A DNA stretch of 64,000 nt, from contig JAKZAN010000001.1 of NCBI GenBank assembly GCA_023053545.1, positions 13,408,024-13,472,023 of the forward strand, in the 5' to 3' direction. The stretch is from Lepidurus packardi (Eukaryota > Arthropoda > Branchiopoda > Notostraca > Triopsidae). Positions within the stretch are counted from its first letter, which is position 1. Every line of letters starts with the position of its first letter. Shown piece after piece: positions 15,801 through 27,800 of this stretch. The notes beneath the pieces are model-generated. The model made no database searches, was not told the DNA's origin, and saw only the letters and a list, made by a program, of their open reading frames with translations. A program made the translations under genes and the position numbers.

Positions 15801-18800
15801 GATGGTTCGTTTCCCTCTTACAGCCCAAGAAGCTTAATGGACCCCCAATGAAATATCAACTAATTTTTTTTTTTTTTTTTACGTCTCACACTTGGGGAAG
15901 TATAGAGAACGAGGAGTGACCGCAAAGCTCTTGGCGAGAACGAACGACGAATCAAAGTAAATGATAAGTAGCGTGACATAACCTAAAAAAAAAAAAAAAA
16001 AAAAATGGCCGCCATGGATGCGCCAGATCTGTGTGTGACAGTGGCATACTTCTATTGAGCAGAGTGTAGCATGGGAGATAAAACAAGTTTTTGGCTTTCG
16101 CAACTACTAAAAAATTCTCTTTTCCTGAGGATTAAAAACGCGGCAAGAAAACAGCTTTATTCGAATGAAAAATCGTCTCCAGACTGTCGTTTTCTTGAAG
16201 CGGCTTTATTTTTTAATGCTCGCAGCTGTTGCTTATATATTTTCCTTTGCGCTTTTGAGTGTGCAAGTGAATTGCTTATTCTTATGAATTATAACTCAGG
16301 GGAAAGTGAAACAGGATCGTTGGATAGAATAATATCTTTAGAATAAAGATGGCTTATTTCTTTTTCAAAGAATTTTATTATACGGCCTTTTTCTGACTTA
16401 TTTGATTAAAAACACTTCAAATTAATTTTTTAAGCGGGCTTAGTTAAAACCATTTTTAGGAGGCCTTTTGAGCTCTACCAAGTTTTTACCTGGAACTCTC
16501 CAAAGGGCTTTTGGTGTCAATTACTAATTGCAATTATGAATTATCGAGAAACTTTATTGAAACTGTCACAGCGGCTCTTATACCTGTCAGTTAAACACTT
16601 CCCGAGATGACTTTATCATTTTTCTCAAGTGTCAGACCGTACAACCCCTTGAAAGCTTGAAAGTCCACAAAGCGAAATGTACGAATCAACTTTTTCTAGA
16701 AAGTTTCCAAGAAATTGAAGAGAACACAAGTCTTGCTTTCCTCGAAGAGAATGGTAAGGAGACGGAGCACTAACCATAAAGCATCGTGGTCTTCCATCAA
16801 TTAAAGCCAGCGTTAATGGAGACGGGTTGTGTGTACTGTATACTGTACTATGTACGTGGCATACACAGTACCCTTTTCGCATGAGACATGAAACGATCGC
16901 GTACATAGATTGCACACCCACAGGGATATATTTAGGTATGCTTGAAATGAAACGCCTTGAGCAAGTGAGAAATGAAAAACGTGCTCCCTAATGAGGTCCA
17001 TTGGTATGGTGGCTTAGAAACTCGGCACTTTTCCATCTCCGGAATGAACAGTTTACAGGTTACCTCGTGCGTACGTGATTAGAAAGCTTTCCGATGACCA
17101 CAAGTGCAAACACCAGTCGCGGTCCCGGGCTCTATAGCATCGTTAAAGCATTCATGGGAATGCCAACCAAACACAAACAAAAAAAGAACTTTGCTTTGCA
17201 CTTCTTAAGTCATGTGTTTTCTACACCGGACGCCCTCTTGCAGCAAAACGGAGAAAAGGAGAAAAAAGAGGCAGCTTCCATTTCTATTTCTGTAAAGAAG
17301 ACTGTAAAACGTTCAGAGTTTTCAGGAAATTTACCGTCCCTTTCGAAAAAACCAGATTCCTGTTGCAAAAGTGCTTGAGTTAAGCCAATATCTGGTTTTG
17401 GTTTATACAGAAATGGTCTCTAGTCTTTCTTTTTCAACGTAATTGAAAAACGATGTCTGTCCTGGGTCATTTTTTTATGCATTACACGGACAACGCGACA
17501 CAAGGACGCCAGACCCCGACGCAAGGACGCCGGGCCCCGACAGAAGGACGCCAGGTCAATAATCTTTCCAGGGACCAATAAAATTTCGAGTTTAGAAAGT
17601 CTCTGCTCATTGGTTAAGCGCCAACGAGATTAGAAAGTGCTTAAGCCGTACATAAAAATACATCACAAGGTTAGGTTAGATTAGTCTAGGTTAGGTTTGG
17701 TTAGGTAAGGCGTCCTTCCACGCCTTACCTTCTGTCGACTAACCTTCTGTCGGGGTCCGGAGTCCTTGTGATGGATTTTTTTTTTAAATACGGCTAAGCA
17801 CTTTCGGGGCACGGCGTCCTTGTGTCGGGTACACGGAGTCCTTTTGCCGAGTCGTCCTTGTGTCTACTTCCTATTACACCTATCCAAGTACTCGTGATGG
17901 CACTTTTGGGGACGCCTTTATTTAACCTTCTTTCTTTAAACAAAAAAGAAGCAAAAGTACGATTACAGGACATGAATGGAGAGAAGCGCTGAGTATTAGT
18001 TTCCGGAAACTTTGATTTTTTAAATAAATAGAACAATTCCAGGAAATGATTGAAGAGACAGCGGGCAGGATTAAATTTTCCGATAATTTGAGAGAATATA
18101 ATAATTTGCAACTGGTTTACTGCGAGAAGGGAATGTGGAGCCACGTGATCTGAACTTTGTTTTGTTTGAATTCCAATCTCCATTCACGCGATAAGTAGCT
18201 CAATGCATACGTAAGTTGACTATTAACTGCAGCACTTTCATTGTAATTGAAGTTACGATTCTCTACCGTCTTCATTATCACACAAGTTCTGGATTGCAGT
18301 CAGGGAATAATGACAAATGAGACGCAAGGCGAAGACGAGAAGACGTTAGATACAAGCGAACCGGTCCCCAATGGCCTTAACTTAACTTTTCTTTGTTCGC
18401 ATTAATTCTGGCACCCTGCTCCGCAATTTGCATTCCAAACGGGGACATACCTTGGTTTGGCTTTTCCTACGTTTTTCCTAAGGTACCAAAAAGAAAATCA
18501 TAGTAGACCTTGGAATTGCCTGTGTAAAACATTTCCGTGTCGGAGAACAAAAAACGGGCAACAGCTGTGGATCATGGCTGCATGTGATACAGCAAATAGC
18601 AGGAGTGAGCGTGTTTCTTTCGTTCGATTGCCCGATTTTTTCAACTGTGGCTCGGATCAAATTGCTTTACTTCCATTGGTGGCAAACATTAAGTCGTGCC
18701 ACACACACCAAGGCTTCCGTTGCTATATACTGAACTTAGGCCTGGTAACTGATAAGATTTGAAGTCAACAAAATAAGCAATTAAAGACTAATTCAACTAT

Positions 18801-21800
18801 GCCTAACGACAGGGACGGTTACGACGCCCGTGACATGGTTACGATCCTTTCTTAATCATACACTTTGCAAGCTTTGTGTACAATTAATAATTCAACTTGG
18901 GTTAAACCATCTGTTATCCGGCAGCAATTTCTTTGTAATATTACCCAGAATTTCTATACTTTGGATACAGCGAGCCCAGTCAAACTTTTGGTCTGAAATT
19001 GTTGGTGAAATTCATTCATTCCGGAACCTTTAAGTAGTTGAAATGTACTATGGGCATATGAGACTGAGTTTGGCAAATGGATTCAAGTTTTTCACCAAAA
19101 CTTGACGTCCTGCAGAGCACTAGCACTGGGCTCACTTAACATATATCCCTTCCGAATGACATATTTAACGAAAGTTGACGATGAAAAAAGCACAAAATGT
19201 CTTGAATGTCACGCTCCAGCTGTTTCACGTCACGTAAATAACTCCTCTTAAAATCATCAAACGAAAAAAAAAATCTTTTATGGTATTCCGTAATCGCCCA
19301 CGCAATTCCCCAGTTTATACGCCCCTTAAAAGGCTATATAGACGGTACACGAAACCTTTTCATCCTCAAAACTGTTCTCCTCTTCTCCTCTTTGGACTCA
19401 TTCTAGAGTTATGCCCTTTAACAGGAGACGAAAAAAAAAATCACAAAAAATCCACTCACGACGATCATAGGCTAACAAATAACCCCCAAATTATAGATAA
19501 TCAATAGCGTAAGGCAGCAAAAAGACGCCCGTTTTCTTCTAACTCTAGATCCATATAAACAGCGTCCAAAAGGACTTCTAAGCTAGCTGAACGGAACTAT
19601 TCCGTCCCCTCTCCCTTTTGTGCAAATCATAGCCCGATTCTTTTCGGCCATTTATAGTTTTTAAAGCTTCCATTTCTATCATCCTGAGCTCCCAATCCTT
19701 CTCATAAGGAAGCTCTGACAAGAGAAATATATGCCGCGTCACCCTCGGTAGTTCGACGGGGACAATTTGTCACTGTGGCAATAGCAAGTTTGATTCACTA
19801 GCTCACTTCCAAACGTTCTTTTTCTACGCAGAAAAGTGGCCGAACTTTTTTGTCTTTTACTACTGCCTACGCAAGTCCATTGGATCGAGACATGTAGGCC
19901 ATTCCTGCGTACTTCATGGTATGCATCTTATGCACTAAATAGTGACATGTAAAAAAAAAAAAGCAAAACTGACGTTCTCTGTTTTCCTCCCTTCAGAAAT
20001 GCGGATGTAAACTTCTGGGAAGTTTTGATTTAAAAAGACACTTTTATCTGCCTCGCAGGCTCAAATTCAATTACCATAAAAGCTCCATACCAGACTACAA
20101 ACCTCTCCTACTACAAACAAAATTTCCATTCTTGTTAAAAAAAAGCAGACATTTTATAAGCTACAAACTCTCCCCAAGCAATTTCTATTTTCTTATTTTT
20201 TTTTTATATTACCCTCAAATTGCATCATCCCAGCCCGGGCTTTTGCATTCCTCGTATTCTTCTACTGGACCTAAACACAAATAATAGTAATAAAAGCAAA
20301 CAAAAACTGGGGAAAGGGAGAATCTGGGCACTGCTGTCGGCACTGGAGCAGTCCAGAAAGCGCAGCCATGCTTAAAATTGTAAAATGAAGGGAACACTAT
20401 AAATGAAAGGTCCTGGCTACGTAAGAAAAACGAACTCTCCTCAGTCTCATTGCCCTCTTCGACTTCTTACACACTATTACTTACTCACTCACGCATTTCT
20501 TCCATATTCTCGAGGTCACTAGGTCATTTGTACCAATAAATTTATACTGCAGTGTGAAAAAGAGAGTCATTTTCTGATAAATCTATGGCAACGCGACATA
20601 AGGGCTCCGTGTACCCGACAGAAGGACGCCGGGCCCCGACAGAAGGACGCCAGGCCATAATCTTTTAAGGGACCGAATTTCGAGTTTAAAAAGTCTCCGC
20701 TCATTGGTTAAGCGCCAAAGAGATTAGAAAGTGCTTTAGCTTTATTAAGAAATACGTCACAAGGTTACGCCCAGGTTAGGTTATAGGCGTCCTTCTGTCG
20801 TGGTCCAGAGTCCTTGTGACGTATTTTTGTATACGGCTTAAGCACTTTCTAATCTTGTTGGCGCATAACCAATGAGCGGAGACTTTTCAACTCAAAATTC
20901 TATTGGTCGCTTACAAGAGTATCTACCTGAAATCCTTCTGTCGGGGCCCGGCGTCCGTGTGTCGGGTACACGGAGTCATTTTGTCGAGTCATCCTTGTGC
21001 CTACTTCCCGAACCTAGAAGGTTTAAATTAAAACGGTCTCTAGTTCTAAAATGGGCAAGTTTCAATAAATTAAACTGCTGGTAACTGGTAATGGCTAAAC
21101 TGTATAATGCGATAGAGGGTGACAAACTGTAAGGCAAACAGTACAATATACCTGGCAAATGGCAAACCCCATCGCATGGCAAAAACGAGACACTTTAGGG
21201 CGTATAGGACTTTGTGCGAGCATGGTATATTTAGTTTATGGGCAATTTTTGTCACACGTGCTGTTATGTTTGGTCTAAAATAAAAAAAAAAACTAAAAAA
21301 GAGGAGAGTAGGGAAGCTAAAAGAGTATACTTACAGGCCACTGGCACGCGATTTTTTCGTGGCCAGGAACGACTGACACGGTATAATAATGTTTGTGTAT
21401 GTACTTCCATCAGGTGCCTGCACGTTATATGCGTTGACAAATGGATTGGAGGAACGCTCGCTTCCCGACTCTTGGAATACACAGCAATTCCAGCTAAATG
21501 TATGCAATATCCAAGTCACGTAAGTTAATGCTAATACGGTTACAACTCAACTTTACATAATTGCTATTGAAGTAATGGCGTGTTTGACCATACTGTACTG
21601 GGGTCAGTGAAGGATTTGTAATACAGGTGGAAAGCAAGACTATGTCCCATGAGATGTCACGACTTCTCGTTGTCTGGTACAGACCCCTAAGCATGATGAA
21701 TAGGCTCAATCAAATTTTTCTCGGGAATTCTTTCGTGGACAGCTTTCCAGCGTGCTCAGGTGGCGATTTTTCGAGAAAAGGGCCTAAATTCACTGGACAG

Positions 21801-24800
21801 TTTGAAGAATTTCAAATGTTTCCCGTGTGTGCCCTAAATTGCCAGGAATACGGCAAAAGTGTGAAAAACTGAATAGTGCAAACAGCAAGTATTAAACCAT
21901 TAGACTTTTGGACTTTTAATATGTAGAATTTTGCAAATAAAAAGCCCCAATTTATGTTTATTGCATTCTTGCTCAAAGCAGTTGTAATTCGTTGAAAAAA
22001 TGCAAAAAAAGATTTTTTTAAAAATGTAAATGCATAAATTTTTTTAAAAATTAATCCTAGCCTTCATGTCTAAGTCTACTTTGAGCGTGACTCTAACTTC
22101 AACTTATCCCATGGCAATAGTAATTTTGGAAACCCTTTATTACGCTTTTACCTTCTGAAAGTTTAGCAGACGTTGGAGCTACGTTTTCTAGGATTTCCCC
22201 CAATAAGAGCAAAGAAGAGGCTGTAATTACGCTACAAACTTGCAAAGTGTCGTTCTATTCATAGTCGTATTTTTATTTCTTACAATTTCTGGTTACAACG
22301 CTCATTAGAATTTTACAGAATCTGGCGAGAAGAAAAATCGTCAAGCTCTTACTGATTCAACTAATAGTTATTTTAAAGCATAGTATAATTATATGGGAAA
22401 AGAATCTGCTCATCAATTCCTTTCAATGTTGAGTTCATTGTTGTAATTAACAGTCTGCAATCCTTTAATCGAATTATTTTCAATTATTTAGTTGCTCACT
22501 TAGGATAAAAGGCACCATAACACTTAATTAAAAAATTACGGGGATATTTTGGTATTTTTTGTAGTGTGTAGCTAGCTTGAAATCTTCGGGAAGTTCTTCG
22601 TGTAAACAGAAATAAAAACCTGTCGATGGGGCTGCGGCTGGCTTGTTGGATTAACTTTGTTAGAGGAGTAATGGCGTTTCTCGCTTTCAAAGAAAAATAT
22701 TTGATTCGCCTGACGTCAATGACACTGGAAAAAAGTCTTCCACTTTCTGATATTGATACAGCTTATTACATAGAACTTTGGTCGATATGGGGGTTCCAAC
22801 ACAGAACGCCGCCAAAGTGCCAAAGTCGGCTTTAAATGCATCTACTTAACATTTTCTTGTAACCCAACCGATCTACACATGTCGAACCAACATTACCCCC
22901 ACTGTATAAACAAAACCTCAATTTCTCTGTTGTGTATTCTCCTCACAATTACTTAGGAAATGTGAATCGACTCCCTGGTGGGGCTCAAACTTCTTTGCTG
23001 GAGTCAACTCCCATTCCATTTCATCCATCAGAGTCCTTAGTACCTTCTGTTTTTTTTTAATCGTTTTTTTGGTTCCTCTATCTCTACCCGCTGTAACCAA
23101 CCAGGGACTTGCCCACTGCGGTGCAAATGAGACACGAGTCTGACGGGCCCCAAATTCATTTCACTCTTGACTAGCTAAAGCTAATAAACCGCGTCTGCAC
23201 TCTTCCACGAAACTCGCTTTATAGCTAGAGAGAACAACGTTGACGTTTCCGCCATAACTAAAAAAAGAAAGAAATTTAAGCGAGTTTTGTTCAAGTACTT
23301 ACTATGGATCTACCATGCAGAGTTGTGCACAGCAGCCTGACAGACTTGATTTCGCTGTTATGACGCATCGCACTCCCATAGCGTTCATCTTTTCCCCTAA
23401 ATCCTTCACAGGATGTAAATCACGGTAGCTCTCTTGCTCTGCTTCCTTATGCTAGATCTATAGGGTCAGGGTATTCAACCCCTCCCTCACTCTCGGTGCT
23501 AATTCAATCGTCTCATCATATCAGACCTCTCTAAACAATTTACTAGACAAACGCCCTCGTACTTTACTTTACACGTATTCGCTTCCGGGAGCTTTGTGAG
23601 CTTTCCACACAAGTACATTTTTGAAAGCGTCACCTTGCTAATAATGTATTTCTAAAAAAAAAAAGAATCCAGTGAAGTAAACTTTGGGCACTGCTCGTGA
23701 TTAGAAGTTCATGTAGATGTTACAGAACAGAATCGTAGCCATTGTTCCATAGCAATAATAGATTAAAAGCCTTAAGTTTCAATCTATGTGTGCAACAATG
23801 TTAATTACATCTGAAATATTCATTCAGAAAGCAAAAGTTTTAAAATTCGAGATTGAACTTTTTCGAATAACTTGTACAACACAGTTTTTTTAAAGCTGTT
23901 TTATATTTTAAGCTCACGGAACTCGTTGGACTCAGCTTATATGAACGCGGCAATGAACAATTAACCTATTAATCCCCATTAATATATAACTGTTGGTTTT
24001 GCAAATATTGTCACTTAGCGCTCGAAATAAAAGCTACCCATGTTTTTAGTCGAGTTATTCCCGGACTCATAGCGTTACTTCGGCATGCTCTAACAAGGGA
24101 GAGGCGACGCAATAATGAATTTTGAACGGTAACCGAACTAATGCTGCCTTCCTGACCGGAGGCTCATGGTATTAGTCCGCCTTGATATTACTTCGCTCGC
24201 TTCCTTTTTCCCCCTCCATTTTCTCAAGGAATTATACTAATTACAATATACTCCTTCGTCTTTCCACATGATAATTATTTACTGTACAATGAAGAAAGTT
24301 TTTCATAAAGCTCCATGATCTTGATTTGTTTCTAGGAAGTGAGCCGGGAAAAAAAAGCCAGAAACCCATCCTGGTCATATGAGCTCCCTCTTGTATTAAA
24401 AAAGAGCCTTAAAAAAGTTTTTTTTACACCAAGATGGTGGCGGAAACTAATTGAAACCTATTCGTATCAAATCCGACAAGGAATTTCTTTTAGCTTCATA
24501 ATCTTAGATCGTTTAGGACTTCCACGAAAGAAATCAGACACTTTTTCCTCCTCACTCTATATAATCTTTTAAATGTAATACAATCGTCTGGTAAGTAGTG
24601 TCTGGGGACCTATACATTGTTCATGTTCACGTAAATTGAAAAACATCTCAATTTTCCCGTCTCTGTTCTGTACCCTGTAGCCTGAAGCCTGAATCCGCGA
24701 TGGTTATATGAACAACTAGATATACCATTAAAGCGCGCCTATAAGCGTGCAACAACTGTATTCATTCACGGGGCTCATCACTATTAAAAACCTGTCATAT

Positions 24801-27800
24801 TAAAGTCTATAAATTCTTTATTATAATAAAACCTTTGAGCTCAGACGGTCATGAAATCGGTCTCGGAAAACTTAAAACTATCCCAGGCTTATTTTTCCCA
24901 TACTAAAGTAAGCTCCTATTTTACATGTTTATCGCAATGACACAGCTCGGTTTGGCTGCCGAACTCACATATGCTTACGGAATTAAATCTTCCCATAATT
25001 CGGCACAACTGCGTCAAATGCACAACTATAAAAAGCCCCAAACTGCTCTGACGCAGCTAAAGAACGTAGCATGTAGCTCACGTTTAAAGTTCTTTCTCCC
25101 ACAAGTAGTCTCCTCTAGCTAATACCTCTTTTTCCTACAACGTGACATAATCCGACAGATGCTGTCCGAAAACATCGATTTTACAAGTTGGAAGTCGGAA
25201 AAAGCAGCAAAGGACTCAAAGTTAAATAAGAACTTCATAGACGAACCCAAAGACCTTTTGACAGAAGATATTTTGCTTTCTATACGCTGCCAAAGATGTC
25301 CATAATTTTACAACTTTTTTATTGTAATTCATCTACGACTTTCCGATCGTAACGTAGCTTACACGGTACGATTTTTAACAAACTTGAGTGGTAAAGCGCG
25401 TTTCATTTCTGATTATGGATATCGAAATTCAAGGTTATTAAACGATTCATACTTAAGAAATTTAGTGTGGAATTAAGAAATTAACCATTAGTTGATGTGA
25501 TCTCACAACTGTTACTAGCACAGAAGAAAAACACATTTTATGAGAAATCTCTTTCAAGTTCGAAGGGATCGCAGAGATTCTGGATGAAACCGATGCCAAT
25601 TCGTCCCACGCAATCGAACTGCTAAACGGAAACTGCCCAGAGAGCTGAATGCACATAGAGAGAGGAAATTCGCCACGCTATATCGCATCTTACAACGGAA
25701 GCTAAAAAAGCTTCTTTATTTCTCTCATAAAAAAACTGTACGGACAATATCCCACGCAGGCCGTATCAGCCAAGCCCTTATAGACCTAGTAGTGAACATA
25801 AATACGTCCCCTTAGAAGCATTAAAACTCTTCTAGGTAGGGCTCTTATCCTTCTTTCTGCCGTTTCTTATAAAGCCTGATGTAACGCTTTCCTCGTTATC
25901 AGCCATTTCTTATATACACAAAAGTACGTTTTGTAAGGATACAGGCGATTCCAAAGCTAAGGTCATCCACACATCTCTTATAACTGCAGGCTCCCATGCT
26001 TGCTCCCAGGGCGACAACTTGAGTGACAAAAAGTAAATAGGTTCAGCGGGTACAAAGCAATAGCAAAGACTGCCCTCACCCTTTACGCCATGCATTGTAT
26101 ACATGAGTGTTTGCACTGCCAATAAAACGAAGGCCATTCTTGTAAAGAGAGCTGCCAAGAAAATTTTACCATAAATAAAACGCTCAGCATTGCTACGAAA
26201 CGTCGCCCCCTTTAGCTTCTTGCATTTACGTATCGCTGGTAAGTATTTTATTTCAATATAACATTTAAAAAACGAAAAAATAAAATAAAAAACAAGACTA
26301 AATCATTTTTTTAGGGGCGGGGTAGGATTGTACACGGCAAGAAAACATTCCAATGACTGCTGCAGCATTATAAATAAAGCAGGGTATCTCTTAGCATACT
26401 TTAGAATGCGGACTCGATGAACCCAACGATCTAATGATCGCAGCACATTTTCCGATAACTACAGATGTAAATCTAACCACTTATGTGATACCAAATCCAA
26501 AGCAAACATACTTCTAATTAAGTATTGTAGTCTTTTTAGTTCCCTCACTATTTATTTCCATTAGACGAGCAAATCCTAAAACTCAATTAAATTAAAAGTG
26601 GCCTTTGAAAGTGTACGTAAGTCTAAGGCAGAAATTCATTAAATTCGGCATCAGCAGCATCTGGATGTTTAGATGAGTTCAGAAGTGGGCGTTCTAAAGG
26701 ACCGAAGAGTGCAAGGCAAGGGACATAGCAGAGCAAAAGGCTCCCCTGCACACAAAAGATACTACAGACTACCCAAAACTGACACGAAACCGAGACGACT
26801 TCCACAAGCTGGCCGCCAGGAGGCTTGCAAGAATCATAAGCCAAGGAATAGTACGGCCCGAAACTCATTTGCACAAGACCTCATTTACTTCTACACAGAA
26901 ACATTGCCCTTGCTTAATCCTAACTCCTGTGTACTTCTATGGACGACACGTGCACATCAAAGGACGAATTAGCTGCCTCGTGAAGAACAGGAGACATTCG
27001 CTGCCGTTGGCGCTTTCATGCGCCTTTTCGGGCTTTAGCCAACCTTATGCGTAAACCCACGAGCAAAGAGACCTTGAATTCCTTAGAGGTCGTCCGCCCC
27101 AGATACCCAAATGTTTTGTGAAGTCGGCGAGCTTAGCAAGTCAAAGGTGATTATCCTTACTCATCATGTGAGTGGGAAGACACATATATTATAACAAAAC
27201 TTCAAGCTATACTTAGCTTCATATTTTTCAATTTGCAGTACGTATCCACTAACCTCAATGCAGCCTGGAGCTTAAGTTGAAAAGACATGTGTTTTTCGAA
27301 CATTTCAAGTAGATTGTTAGTTGGGTAACGTTTTTTCTCTTAAGAAGGAGTACTAATTTCAGCCATGTAATTTTTAAATAAAGAGAAGTTCTAAAGGCAG
27401 AGAAACTAACATTTGTTTAGTCTAATAACTTGGGAGAATTCGGAAGGCTTTTCTCCCCAGTAGAAGACCTATTAAACTGCTTTAAAGCTAAACATGTGTA
27501 CCATTAACTATGCCGATGTTATTTTCGTTAACTTTAAACGATCCGCATGACAGACGGACCCTAAACTGCTTTAAACGAGACGATTAATCGTACGCCACTC
27601 GTTTTTTTCAGCGTCATTTCCAAACCATTCCGTTGCATTTATCTTAGGAAACCCTGGAGCCAGTAAAGCCATGACCTGGCTTTGGCAGAAGGAGTGATTA
27701 AGTTGACGTATTTAGCTTTATCTAAGTCGCTATATATACAAATACTTATATTTGTAGTTAGGATCTGATTCTGGAAAAATTGGGTGGGAGTTTTGACGAA

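Noticed and set aside
17660..17710. TTAGGTTAGGTT stretch as telomeric DNA
   Set aside because: It is short, interrupted and lies in the loop of a repeated foldback element, with similar pieces in the other copies.
25910..26137. 76-codon minus-strand frame with a hydrophobic, signal-like start
   Set aside because: Only the first 20 residues look meaningful; no Cys pattern, cleavage context or neighbouring exon supports a secreted peptide.
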